A DNA stretch of 57,190 nucleotides from Bryobacterales bacterium (GCA_020847045.1 JADLCT010000086.1:1-57190), one strand, 5' to 3'; counted from the stretch's first letter, positions 43,115 through 51,783 are shown. Numbers and translations are program-made. The notes: generated by a model from the letters alone, not told the origin.

Positions 43115-43375
43115 CTACGCCGAATGCGACATCTTCAACGCGCCGGACGGGATCCCTTCGGAACCGGCCGGTGCGCGATGCGCCGGCGAATGTGAAATCA
43201 ACTCGAAGATACGAGTCAGGTGTTCCTTCGACTCCTCGACACGCCCATTGCGGACGGCGAGTTCCGCCTGGCTCAACAACCCGTCAAAGCCCGCCGAAAG
43301 CGGACTGGCCGGGACCTTTTCTTCCGCAGCGCTCCGGCGCTGCTGGACAAGTTCTGCCGACTTGTTTGGTTCCAT
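43115..43375 (-). CDS. Small helical protein B, relative of protein A
   Basis: 86 residues from ATG 43375 with GGAGGAG just upstream. The middle, F-D-G-L-L-S-Q-A-E-L-A-V-x-x-G-R-V-E-E-S-K-E-H-L-T-R-I-F-E-L-I, has the same spacing of hydrophobic residues, Gly and Glu as protein A (L-x2-L-x11-12-G-x2-E-x4-L-x2-I-x-E-[LI]). The N- and C-terminal parts are disordered. It looks like a tetratricopeptide-like single helical hairpin. Function unknown. Confidence 0.65.
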   Translation of the reverse strand: MEPNKSAELVQQRRSAAEEKVPASPLSAGFDGLLSQAELAVRNGRVEESKEHLTRIFELISHSPAHRAPAGSEGIPSGALKMSHSA

Positions 43376-43642
43376 GACAACTCCTCCTCAAATTCCCAGT
43401 ACCGCCAGCCTGTGCGCTGTACGACCCGGGTTCTTTTGACTGTACCCCCATTTGCGTCCGGATGGAACATGCAAGGCGCGGGTGGGGGTAAAATCGGTAC
43501 AAAAGTAACGGGGGTAACGGCAGAGTGTTGAGGCCGTCGTTCTAGAACTATCGTGGTGCGACGCGACTCTTGCGGGCGCACAGCGGGCGAATGGAAGCAC
43601 TCCCGCCGCACGACGCGCCGGGCGCGCATCATGGAGCCTTGT

Positions 43643-44581
43643 TTATGCGCCAGCGCTCAACTTGTGCATCAGGAACGGCAGATAAGCGGCCCCATACAGT
43701 CCCGCTTGATTGCCGAGTGTGGCGGGTTCCACACGAGTCTTCGTATGGCGGTAGGTGAACGACCGCTTTTCAATTTCGGCGAGCATGACGGGAGCAAAGA
43801 ATTTCCATGCCGGCAAGACTCCGCCACTCAACAGATAGAGCGGAAAGTTGAAGATGTTGATCAGCGTGGCCAGGGCGAGTCCCAACGCCGTGCCCATGTG
43901 ATGGAACACCATAAGGGCAAGCGGATTGCCCTGCTCGGCCAGATCGAACACATCCTTGGCCGTAAGGTGGTCCCCCAGCGCAACCAGCTTCGCCATTGCT
44001 TCGACGGCAGTTGCCGAGGCGTGCTTTTCCAGGCACCCTGAATTGCCGCAACCACACGGATTGCCGCCTGGTATTGCCGTGATATGTCCTAGTTCTCCGG
44101 CCATGCCCACATGACCGTGCAAGACACGTCCGCCGGAGATGATGCCGCCTCCAATACCAGTACCAAGAGTAAGGAGGACCAGATCGTTCACGTCACGCCC
44201 GGCGCCCATCCATTTTTCCCCCAAAGCGGCAGCGTTGGCGTCGTTTTCGAGGATCACCGGCGTGGAAAGCCGCTGCGACAGATCGTCGCGCATGGGGAAG
44301 CCGTCAAAGCCGAGCAGGTTGTGCGTGCCCACGATGACGCCCCGTTCGATGTCGATGAAGCCCGGCACGCCGATGCCGATGCCGTAAAAGCCCGACGAGC
44401 CGAACCGGGCACGCAACTGGTTCACGGCTCCGGCGATGTCGTTCAGAACGGCGTCGCGGCCCTCTTCGAAATTGGTGGCCCCGGAGGTCTTGTCCAGGAT
44501 GTTGCCGGCGCGGTCAATGGCGGCCGCCCGCAGATTCGTGCCTCCGAGATCGACTCCGATGGTGTAAGCAAGATCAGACAT
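43643..44581 (-). CDS. ROK-family sugar kinase (glucokinase-like)
   Basis: 312 residues from ATG 44581; an upstream in-frame GTG-type extension to 44599 is unlikely. Seen: phosphate loop I-G-V-D-L-G-G-T-N-L-R, V-I-L-E-N-D-A-N-A-A-A-L-G-E (catalytic Asp), L-T-L-G-T-G-I-G-G-G, G-E-L-G-H-I-T, and the zinc site C-G-C-G-N-S-G-C-L-E preceded by His, all ROK signatures. Probably glucose is the substrate, but N-acetyl sugars cannot be excluded. No repressor helix-turn-helix is present. TATGCT on the minus strand (plus 44590-44595) ends 8 nt before the ATG. Confidence 0.92.
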   Translation of the reverse strand: MSDLAYTIGVDLGGTNLRAAAIDRAGNILDKTSGATNFEEGRDAVLNDIAGAVNQLRARFGSSGFYGIGIGVPGFIDIERGVIVGTHNLLGFDGFPMRDDLSQRLSTPVILENDANAAALGEKWMGAGRDVNDLVLLTLGTGIGGGIISGGRVLHGHVGMAGELGHITAIPGGNPCGCGNSGCLEKHASATAVEAMAKLVALGDHLTAKDVFDLAEQGNPLALMVFHHMGTALGLALATLINIFNFPLYLLSGGVLPAWKFFAPVMLAEIEKRSFTYRHTKTRVEPATLGNQAGLYGAAYLPFLMHKLSAGA

Positions 44582-44656
44582 GAACAAGCAGCATACCATT
44601 CATGCGGTATTTTCAGCCCCGCGTGGTGGCGGATTCAGAGTAACCACATTTCTTAC

Positions 44657-44685
44657 TTGACGCGGGGGTAGAAAAGGCGTAGAAA
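44657..44685 (+). promoter_or_regulatory. Promoter of the BNR-MoaD operon, probably leaderless
   Basis: TTGACG (44657-44662), 17-bp spacer containing GCGGGGGTA, then TAGAAA (44680-44685). Only 6 nt separate it from the ATG at 44692 and no ribosome binding site is visible, so transcription should begin at or next to the start codon. Confidence 0.55.
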
Positions 44686-44691
44686 ACAGAA

Positions 44692-45840
44692 ATGCCTGCT
44701 GGGACCACACTTCATCTCCTGATTGGAACGAAGAAGGGGGCTTGGATGCTGCGCGACGGCGGCGGCCGGAGGAGTTGGAACATTTCCGCGCCAATTTGTT
44801 TTGGCACATCGGTCTTCCACATTGTGCAGGACCCGCGTGACCCTAAACGGATGGTGCTCTCCTCCAAAGCCGGCCACCTGGGACCCACCGTGATGGTAAG
44901 CGCCGATGGCGGCCGGAAATGGACCGAGGCGGCCAAGCCGCCGGCCTTCCCCGCCGGACTGACTCACCGATCCCAGCACGGCGATCAACCTCGAACGGTC
45001 GATCATGTTTTTTGGCTCCAGCCCGGCCATGCCAGCCAGCCCGGCGTATGGTACGCCGGGACCTCGCCGCAGGGACTGTTCCGCAGCCAGGATCATGGCC
45101 GCACATGGGAAAGCGTGGACGGTTTCAATGCGCACGAAAAATGGCACGACTGGTGTGGCGCCAAGGAGCAGGCCCCCCCCGACGGCGCACGCCTGCATTC
45201 GATCAACGTGGATCCGCGCGACGCGCGGCATCTCTACATCGGCATGTCGTCGGGCGGCGTGTTTGAATCCACCGACTCCGGGGCGAGTTGGAAGCCCTTG
45301 AACAAAGGCTGTGCGGCCGATTTTATACCAGTCCCCAATCCCGAATACGGCCATGATCCGCATTGCGTGCGGCTGCACCCGCTGATGCCCGACCGTCTCT
45401 ATCAACAGAACCATTGCGGCATTTACCGTATGGAGCGCGCCCGCGGCGAATGGGAGCGCATCGGCACGAAGATGCCGAAGAAGATCGGCGACATCGGCTT
45501 CCCCATGGTGCTGCACCCGCGCGATCCGGACACCTGCTGGGTGTTTCCGATGGACGGCACCAGCGTGTGGCCGCGCACCAGTCCCGGCGGTAAGCCCGCC
45601 GTCTACAAGACCACCAACGCCGGCCGCACCTGGACGCGCCATGCGCACGGCATGCCGGAGACCAATGGCTGGTGGACCGTGTTCCGCCAGGCGATGACGG
45701 CCGATGCCGGAAAGAACGTCGGCGTCTATTTCGGCACCACGCAAGGCGCCGTTTGGGCCAGCCGTGACGAGGGGGAACGCTGGCGCGCCGCGGCCGAAGG
45801 CCTGCCCCGCATCCAAAGCGTGGAGGCGGCGTACCTCTAG
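44692..45840 (+). CDS. BNR/sialidase-type beta-propeller protein
   Basis: 382 residues without a signal peptide. Repeated Asp-box motifs S-x-D-x-G-x-x-W: S-A-D-G-G-R-K-W, S-Q-D-H-G-R-T-W, S-T-D-S-G-A-S-W, T-T-N-A-G-R-T-W and S-R-D-E-G-E-R-W, one per blade, plus H-x-I-x2-D-P-R-D repeats. Fold like sialidases and Vps10, but no sialidase Arg triad is obvious. It shares one base with the next gene, a MoaD-like protein, a pair I recall seeing in other phyla. A run of eight C lies at 45173-45180 within the reading frame. Confidence 0.88.
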   Translation: MPAGTTLHLLIGTKKGAWMLRDGGGRRSWNISAPICFGTSVFHIVQDPRDPKRMVLSSKAGHLGPTVMVSADGGRKWTEAAKPPAFPAGLTHRSQHGDQPRTVDHVFWLQPGHASQPGVWYAGTSPQGLFRSQDHGRTWESVDGFNAHEKWHDWCGAKEQAPPDGARLHSINVDPRDARHLYIGMSSGGVFESTDSGASWKPLNKGCAADFIPVPNPEYGHDPHCVRLHPLMPDRLYQQNHCGIYRMERARGEWERIGTKMPKKIGDIGFPMVLHPRDPDTCWVFPMDGTSVWPRTSPGGKPAVYKTTNAGRTWTRHAHGMPETNGWWTVFRQAMTADAGKNVGVYFGTTQGAVWASRDEGERWRAAAEGLPRIQSVEAAYL

Positions 45841-46193
45841 TGGCGCGCACGGTTCGCGTACTTGTGCCCGGTCCTTTGCGCAGCTACACGGGCGGCCGTT
45901 CCGAAGTTACGCTCGACGGCTGCGGTCCGCTGCTGTCCGACGTGCTCGCCGCGCTCGATGCGAATCATCCAGGCATCCGCTTTCGGATGATCGACGAAGC
46001 CGGGCGAATTCGCGAACATATTCGCCTGTTCGTGGAAAGCGAGCTGGCGCGCGAGCTTCACACCAAAGTGGAGGGTGAGGTGCAAATCATCTGCGCCATC
46101 AGCGGCGGCGTGCAACCTTTGCCCGCACGCCCGCGTCTGGATGGGCAGAATGCGGTACAGGATTTCCGGATACGGCCGATAGATTGGCTGTAG
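45840..46193 (+). CDS. MoaD/ThiS-family ubiquitin-like protein with C-terminal tail
   Basis: 117 residues from GTG 45840, overlapping the BNR stop by one base. Beta-grasp fold: V-R-V-L-V-P-G-P-L at the N-terminus, a helix A-L-D-A-N-H-P-G-I, then the closing I-I-C-A-I-S-G-G (Gly89-Gly90). Family members end at this Gly-Gly, which is adenylated or thiocarboxylated for sulfur transfer to molybdopterin or thiamine; here 27 further residues follow, so a protease would have to free the Gly-Gly, or the protein does not act as a sulfur carrier. No moaE, moeB or thiG gene is near. Confidence 0.85.
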   Translation: MARTVRVLVPGPLRSYTGGRSEVTLDGCGPLLSDVLAALDANHPGIRFRMIDEAGRIREHIRLFVESELARELHTKVEGEVQIICAISGGVQPLPARPRLDGQNAVQDFRIRPIDWL

Positions 46194-46207
46194 GAGGGAG
46201 GACCACG

Positions 46208-46828
46208 ATGGACATACTTGGTGATCGTCACTATGTCGAACTGCCAGGCGAGACTGTCCATGAACTTCCGCCGCTGCTGGTGCACGAGCAGCCTCCGGTG
46301 CGCCGGCTCGGCAAGGTTGTCGGCATGGCCCAGGTCATGATCGACAAGGAGGATCTTGTGCCAGGCTGCGCGCTGGATGCCATCGCCGGCGAGGCCGAAT
46401 GCGGGCGGCGCAAGATGGACATGGCGCTGAACCTGGTGGACCGCTACCTGCGCATCGCCCATCACTGGCAGTGGGGCGACGACGTGCTCGAATGGATTCG
46501 CCAGTGCGAAATCACCTTCGAGTCGCAACCGAACCTGCGGCCGCTTCTCCGTCCGGACGTGTGGCCCCACGCAGGGCGCGCCAGCTTCGTCACGCTGCTC
46601 GAGGACAAGGCTGTGCCTGCGCGCGAAGGGGTCGATCTCGAGAAGGCCGTGGGCTTGCGCCTGACCTTCCGGCGCCGTCCGCAATTGGACGTCTTCTCCG
46701 ATCAGTTTTTGTTCTACCTGGATGCCGCGCTCGCCAGCACGGCCTACCAAACCTGGGCCAGCCTGAGCCCGGCGCCCGCGGGCGACCTGCCTCCGGAACG
46801 CTTTCAGGTGAACGTGCTCAAGATGTAG
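46208..46828 (+). CDS. Unrecognised protein, relative of the protein at 3442
   Basis: 206 residues from ATG 46208 with GGAGGGAGG upstream. No signal peptide or membrane segment. It shares L-P-P-L-L-V-H (20-26), W-I-R-Q-C (96-100), S-Q-P-N-L-R, G-V-D-L-E-K-A and S-D-Q-F-L-F-Y with matching blocks, in the same order, of the protein at 3442-4089. The N-terminal 80 residues differ more. Function unknown. It begins 14 nt after the MoaD-like gene and is probably in the same operon. Confidence 0.75.
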   Translation: MDILGDRHYVELPGETVHELPPLLVHEQPPVRRLGKVVGMAQVMIDKEDLVPGCALDAIAGEAECGRRKMDMALNLVDRYLRIAHHWQWGDDVLEWIRQCEITFESQPNLRPLLRPDVWPHAGRASFVTLLEDKAVPAREGVDLEKAVGLRLTFRRRPQLDVFSDQFLFYLDAALASTAYQTWASLSPAPAGDLPPERFQVNVLKM

Positions 46829-46842
46829 CGTTTCTGCTCCGC

Positions 46843-48366
46843 TCAACGCAGCGCCGACGCATAAAACTCATCCGCGTCCTTCTTCAACTTAGTAAGTGAG
46901 GCCTCGTGGATGTACATCATGTGCCCGGATTCATAGGTGGCAAAGCGGAAATTGCCCCGCAGCCGTTCATCCAGGTCCATGTGATGAATGGTGTAGGTGG
47001 CCGCTTCAAACGGCGTCGCCAGATCGTAGTAACCTTGCGCCACGAACACCTTCATGTAAGGGTTCCGGGCGAGTGCTTCGCCGAGCGCAATCGAAGTGTC
47101 GGCATAGCCCTGGCCGCCGGGCATCGAAGCAACGTGGAAATCCCACGGCGACGTGATGCCGCCTCCCAAGGCAAAGTACTCGAAATCGGTTTCAAAGCCC
47201 AGCTCCTGCCGGGCGTACTGATTCATCGCCGAGGTGTAGGGCGGACGGATGGCCGTGAGCGACGGATCGAACTCCGGGCGCTCGGCGGCGGGCGAACCAT
47301 CACCCGCGGCGGTCAGCCGCCCGTCCAGCCGGCCCACGGTCAGTCCCTTGTCCCGCAGAAGTTCTTTGCAGAAACGCTGGATCTCGATGCGGAGATTGGA
47401 GCGGTCGATAAACGTCGGGTTCAATCCGGTCAGCCTCGCCAGACGCGCAATGGCCTTCTGCCGTTCCGGCGCGGTCAATGCATCGCCCTTGTAGAGAACC
47501 GCCTGGTATTCGCCCGCGGCATAGTCGCGCGCCTCGGCGATCGCCGTTTCGAGCGAGCCCTGCAGCGCGGCGGGCAGGCGCTTGTGGTAATGCGCGATGG
47601 CCGTATAGGTGGGTAGAAAGACGGCGTACGGAAGATCATTGCCGCGTGCGAACCGCGCCGTTTGGAAGTTCAGGATCGTCGAGATGAGAAAGACGCCGTT
47701 GAGCGAGATTCCCTTTTCGAGCAGATGCGCGGCCAGCCCGGCGGCGCGCGTGGTGCCATAGCTTTCGCCGGCCAGAAACACGGGCGAGCCCCAGCGCTGG
47801 TTTCCGGTGAGCCAGGTGCGGATGACCGTTCCCATGGCCTCGATGTCGCCGCGCAGCGAAAAGAAGCGCTTGCCCACCTCGGGCGATTTCGCGCGCGAAT
47901 AGCCTGTGCCCACGGGGTCGATGAAGACGAGGTCCGATGCGTCGAGCCAGGTGGCGCTGTTGTCCACCAGACGGTAAGGCGGCGCCGGCATGGAGCCGTC
48001 CGGGTTCATGGGAACCCGCCGTGGACCGATGGCGCCCAGGTGAAGCCACAGAGAGCCCGCGCCAGGCCCACCATTGAAGCAAAACGTAACCGGGCGCTTT
48101 TGTTTCGGCGTTCCCTCCACCGTGTAGGCCGTGTAAAAGAGCTGCGCCTCGATCTCACCCGCTTCGGTGCGAACCGGCAAGAACCCCGCCGTGGAGTGAT
48201 AGCGCAACTCGCGGCCGTTGCTGGTGATCGTCTGCGTCTTCAGCACCGGCGCCTCGTCCTTGAACACGAGCGGCGCGGGTTTGGGCGGCTGCGGCGGCGG
48301 CTGCTGCGGCCGCAGAGGCTGAACCGTCACGGACAGGAATAGCAGGAGAGTGGCGTTGCGTCGCAT
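46843..48366 (-). CDS. Secreted S10-family serine carboxypeptidase
   Basis: 507 residues with a signal peptide at about 1-20 followed by a Pro-rich linker. Alpha/beta-hydrolase fold of peptidase family S10: F-C-F-N-G-G-P-G-A-G-S, the nucleophile in A-G-E-S-Y-G-T, the Asp in G-Y-Y-D-L-A-T-P and the His in E-S-G-H-M-M-Y, giving a complete Ser-Asp-His triad. It removes C-terminal residues from peptides in the periplasm or outside. AGGGGG precedes the ATG. Transcribed towards the hypothetical gene at 46208 and divergent from the sulfatase. Confidence 0.95.
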   Translation of the reverse strand: MRRNATLLLFLSVTVQPLRPQQPPPQPPKPAPLVFKDEAPVLKTQTITSNGRELRYHSTAGFLPVRTEAGEIEAQLFYTAYTVEGTPKQKRPVTFCFNGGPGAGSLWLHLGAIGPRRVPMNPDGSMPAPPYRLVDNSATWLDASDLVFIDPVGTGYSRAKSPEVGKRFFSLRGDIEAMGTVIRTWLTGNQRWGSPVFLAGESYGTTRAAGLAAHLLEKGISLNGVFLISTILNFQTARFARGNDLPYAVFLPTYTAIAHYHKRLPAALQGSLETAIAEARDYAAGEYQAVLYKGDALTAPERQKAIARLARLTGLNPTFIDRSNLRIEIQRFCKELLRDKGLTVGRLDGRLTAAGDGSPAAERPEFDPSLTAIRPPYTSAMNQYARQELGFETDFEYFALGGGITSPWDFHVASMPGGQGYADTSIALGEALARNPYMKVFVAQGYYDLATPFEAATYTIHHMDLDERLRGNFRFATYESGHMMYIHEASLTKLKKDADEFYASALR

Positions 48367-48465
48367 GGACCCCCTTCACAACGGCGAACGCCCCCCAACG
48401 GTTCTTCGCGGGGCGATAGACGGCCGGGGGAGCGGGTTTCGATTGAGTGTATCATTGGGCTCGGA

Positions 48466-49884
48466 ATGAACCGCAGAAGCTTTCTTCACTCCGCCGCCAC
48501 AGGTTCGCTGGGCCTGCTGGGCGCGCGGCCGGGCCTTTCCCAAAGCAGCCGGCCCAATATCATCTTTCTGCTCACCGACGACCATAAACTCGATGCGCTG
48601 GGCTGCATGGGAAACCGCATCATCCGCACGCCGCATCTGGACCGCCTGTCGCGCGAAGGCGTCACCTTCGATCAGCATTGCGTGACAACGGCCATCTGCA
48701 TGACCTCGCGCGCCAGTATTTTCACGGGGCTTTACGCGCGCGCGCATGGGATTTGGGATTTTCAGAAGCCATTCACGGCAGCCCAACTGGCGCGCTCCTA
48801 TCCCGAACTGCTGCGCGCCTCGGGCTACCACACCGGCTTCGTCGGCAAGTACGGCGTGGGCGCAGGCCCCACCATGCCGGCCAACCGTTTTGACTTCTGG
48901 CGCGGCGTGCCCGGCCAGGGGCCTCGCTTTCCCATTTATCAGGGACGCCAGGTGCAGGTCACGGAGATGTTCGGCGGCCAGGCGCGTGAGTTCCTCGACG
49001 AGGCGCCCAACGACAAGCCATTCTACCTCTCCGTGAGCTTCAACGTGCCGCACGTAGACGACGGCAGCCCCGAACAGTTCCGCCCTTCAAAGGCCACCGG
49101 GGGCATGTACGATCAGGTAACCTTCCCTGATCCCAAAACGGCCGTGCTGCGCACCATCGAACGTATGCCCATCGAGGTGCAGCGCTCTGAAGGGCGGCGC
49201 CGCTGGGCCGTGCGCTTCAGCACGCCTGAACTGTTCCAAACCAGTATGCGGAAATACTACCGGCTGATCACCGAAGTGGACACGCAGGTGGGACTGCTGC
49301 GAGAGAAGCTGCGCGAGCAGGGCCGCGACGGGAACACGGTGATCGTGTTCACCGGCGATCACGGTTTCTACCTCGGCGAACATGGCCTGGCCGGCAAGTG
49401 GCTGATGCACGAAGAGTCCATCCGGACGCCGCTCATCGTGCATGACCCGCGGTTGCCCGCCCGGCGGCGCGGAGCGCGTGTGAAGGAGACGACCCTGAAC
49501 ATCGACTTCCACCCGACCATACTCTCCCTGGCCGGACTTCGCGCGCCGGAGGGAACCATGGGACGGGATCTTACGCCACTGCTGCGTGGCCAGCGCGTGG
49601 CCTGGCGCAACGAGTTCTACTACGAACACAATTTTCCGAACAATGGCTGGATCCCGTCCACCGAGGGCGTGCGGACCAACGAGTGGAAGTACACGCTCTA
49701 CACCGATTGCCAGCCCAGCTTCGAGGAGTTGTTCGACCTGAAGAACGACCCCATCGAGGCGCGGAACCTGGCGCGCGATGAAGAGCAGGCAGCGCGCATG
49801 GCAGCAATGCGTGCGCGTTACCGGGAGTGGCAAACCGCACTCGACAACTGGCGGGAAGGAGCGCCCTGGAGCGAACCCTCCTGA
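48466..49884 (+). CDS. Exported sulfatase
   Basis: 472 residues. N-terminal M-N-R-R-S-F-L-H-S, a probable twin-arginine signal. Sulfatase fold: I-I-F-L-L-T-D-D-H (calcium Asp pair), the modified-Cys site I-C-M-T-S-R with Cys78 and Arg82, G-K-Y-G-V-G, F-T-G-D-H-G-F-Y-L-G-E-H. The usual C-x-P-S-R reads C-M-T-S-R, with Thr for Pro. The Cys should be turned into formylglycine, but no converting enzyme gene is near. It should cleave sulfate esters of sulfated glycans. TATCAT at 48450-48455 ends 10 nt before the ATG. Confidence 0.93.
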   Translation: MNRRSFLHSAATGSLGLLGARPGLSQSSRPNIIFLLTDDHKLDALGCMGNRIIRTPHLDRLSREGVTFDQHCVTTAICMTSRASIFTGLYARAHGIWDFQKPFTAAQLARSYPELLRASGYHTGFVGKYGVGAGPTMPANRFDFWRGVPGQGPRFPIYQGRQVQVTEMFGGQAREFLDEAPNDKPFYLSVSFNVPHVDDGSPEQFRPSKATGGMYDQVTFPDPKTAVLRTIERMPIEVQRSEGRRRWAVRFSTPELFQTSMRKYYRLITEVDTQVGLLREKLREQGRDGNTVIVFTGDHGFYLGEHGLAGKWLMHEESIRTPLIVHDPRLPARRRGARVKETTLNIDFHPTILSLAGLRAPEGTMGRDLTPLLRGQRVAWRNEFYYEHNFPNNGWIPSTEGVRTNEWKYTLYTDCQPSFEELFDLKNDPIEARNLARDEEQAARMAAMRARYREWQTALDNWREGAPWSEPS

Positions 49885-49903
49885 GGGCGCCGCTCCAGTT
49901 AAG

Positions 49904-50218
49904 CTACGGCCGCTTCTGCGCGTCGTGCTTTTCCTTGGCGATCCTGCCGCTCAACGCGTCCTGCTTGGCTTCGATCTTGGCGCGCTCGGCCGGCGTCAGG
50001 CCTTTGCCGTCCACACGGTCGCGCACGATCTCGCGGTGCAGCTTGCGCTCCTTTTGTTCCAGCTTGCGGGTCTCGTGGCGGGTAAGTTCGCCCGATTGCA
50101 CGCCTTCCTTGATCCGCTTCTGCTGCTCCACCTGGCGGTTGGCCGGACGGTCCGCGGCGAACGCGGAAACGGCCGCCAGCGCGCCGCATAAAATCGTGGT
50201 CCGAATCAGGGTCTTCAT
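49904..50218 (-). CDS. Small periplasmic helical protein
   Basis: 104 residues, signal peptide at about 1-22 (L-C-G-A-L-A-A-V-S-A-F-A-A). The mature part is a charged helical stretch rich in Lys, Glu and Arg (R-I-K-E-G-V-Q-S-G-E-L-T, E-R-K-L-H-R-E-I-V, P-A-E-R-A-K-I-E). It resembles small acidobacterial proteins of unknown function. AGGAGAAAG precedes the ATG. Convergent with the sulfatase. Confidence 0.85.
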   Translation of the reverse strand: MKTLIRTTILCGALAAVSAFAADRPANRQVEQQKRIKEGVQSGELTRHETRKLEQKERKLHREIVRDRVDGKGLTPAERAKIEAKQDALSGRIAKEKHDAQKRP

Positions 50219-50318
50219 GTTACTTTCTCCTGAACGGTTAAACTCGGACGCGCCGGCTAAGTTGCGCCGGGAAATGGAAACGCCGCGCGCCTCACGCTGC
50301 TGCCCCGCCCCGGCCGCG

Positions 50319-51725
50319 CTACTCGATGCGCGGCTCTTTGGTGGGCGCGGGCAACGCCCGCAGCATGCGGTCCGTATCGGAAGCAGGCGGCGCCGGAACC
50401 GGCAAGCTGAGCGGCGAACTGGGTGGGAAGTGCGGATGGATCATCGATTTGTACTGCGTGCAGAACGAGCGGAAGTCGCTGGTGACGCAGATGTACTGCA
50501 GCAACTCGTACATGCTTTGCAGGCGAGTATTCGTGGAGCGGTGCACGTCGAAGTGTTCGGCCAGTTGCTGGTCCACCAGTCCGGCCGTGCCGCTGGCCAT
50601 AGAGAGTTTAGCCAGCGCGCCGGCGCCCGCGTAGGGATCGAAACCGGCAATGAGGTTGAACAACATGCCCCAGGCATCGGCATCCAGTTCCGGGTTCGGG
50701 TTAAAGGTGGTCGCGCCCTTGCGGAACTGAATGATGTGACCCAGTTCGTGGCCGATAACGAAGCCCATCTCGCTGGGTGAATCGCTGATCAGCTCTGACA
50801 GGGCATAGCTGATGGTGAGAGTGTTATCCGAGCTGGCCGAGGCATTGATTGTCCCAGAGGGATCAAACACAAGCCGCACCAGCGGGCTAAATGGATCCAG
50901 TCCGGGCGTACCCGTCATCGTGGCGCGCATGGCGTTAATCACCTTCCAGTACGCAAGTTGGATGCGGTCGTGATGTGAGATGGGCCAGCGCGCCGCGCCC
51001 GAGGGCAGCGGCGACAGTACGTTGTCCTGGGCATTCAAGGTCCAGGCCACCAGATTCAACGGCGCGCGTGTGCTCAGCTCAACGGTGCCCACATAGCCGC
51101 CTGGCAACGTACTGATGAGGTTGCGCAGATTGAACGAGGTATGCCCGAGCGCTGGCACGGTCACCTGGGAGGAACCCACTTGCGCGCCGTTGTGGTCCAT
51201 AGCCCTCACCTGCACAGTGAGCGGGACATCGCTATACGGGTTGCCCACGGCGATGCCCAGGTCGGCGTTGGCGAAGGAACGGTACAGCGGTGTGGGCAGC
51301 GTCGGCGCCGCGGCGATGTCCACGCGCGGAATGCCTGACTCGATGGCGCGGAACAGCACGGTGCCGTGAATCGGAAGCGTCGCGTTCAGCACGGCCCAAC
51401 CTGTGACCAGTTGCGGCGAAGCGCCCATTGAGCGCAGAATGCGCGTGCCTCCAGCGGGAATCGAAAAATTGGCCGACGCCGTAGGCCCGGCGCCGAAGTC
51501 CAGCGCGAGCGGCTGGCCGTCGTTGCCACGTATGCTCAACAACACACCGGCCGCAAGCGCCGGGTGCGGGTTCTGCAGAATGAGGCTGGTCTGCCAGCGC
51601 TGCACGGCCGTGCCTCCATCGGCCAGTTGCGGGAAATAAAGGTTGACATGGGCGGAGTCGGGGTCGAATTGCGCCAGCAGTGCGGAAGCTGCCAACAACA
51701 ACACCGCGAGTAAGTTGCGGACCAT
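50319..51725 (-). CDS. Secreted zinc metalloprotease, M48-like
   Basis: 468 residues from ATG 51725 (GTG 51734 is also in frame). Signal peptide at about 1-18 (L-L-A-A-S-A-L-L-A-Q). The N-terminal half, about 250 residues, is a beta-rich domain with repeated P-A-G-G-T-R-I-L and V-P-A-L-G-H-T-S-F-N-L motifs, seen in other acidobacterial secreted proteins. The C-terminal half has the zinc site I-G-H-E-L-G-H-I with a third ligand in N-P-E-L-D-A-D-A-W. The last 30 residues are a Pro/Ser-rich tail. It probably degrades or remodels exported proteins. Confidence 0.85.
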   Translation of the reverse strand: MVRNLLAVLLLAASALLAQFDPDSAHVNLYFPQLADGGTAVQRWQTSLILQNPHPALAAGVLLSIRGNDGQPLALDFGAGPTASANFSIPAGGTRILRSMGASPQLVTGWAVLNATLPIHGTVLFRAIESGIPRVDIAAAPTLPTPLYRSFANADLGIAVGNPYSDVPLTVQVRAMDHNGAQVGSSQVTVPALGHTSFNLRNLISTLPGGYVGTVELSTRAPLNLVAWTLNAQDNVLSPLPSGAARWPISHHDRIQLAYWKVINAMRATMTGTPGLDPFSPLVRLVFDPSGTINASASSDNTLTISYALSELISDSPSEMGFVIGHELGHIIQFRKGATTFNPNPELDADAWGMLFNLIAGFDPYAGAGALAKLSMASGTAGLVDQQLAEHFDVHRSTNTRLQSMYELLQYICVTSDFRSFCTQYKSMIHPHFPPSSPLSLPVPAPPASDTDRMLRALPAPTKEPRIE

Positions 51726-51783
51726 AATTGACACTACAAAGTTTCCCGGAGGCCCGCAACCGGAAACAGACGTGGGCAGCGGC

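Noticed and set aside
48466..49884. Sulfatase as a broken gene because Pro is missing from its motif
   Set aside because: All other motifs are intact and Thr at this position is seen in other sulfatases as far as I recall.
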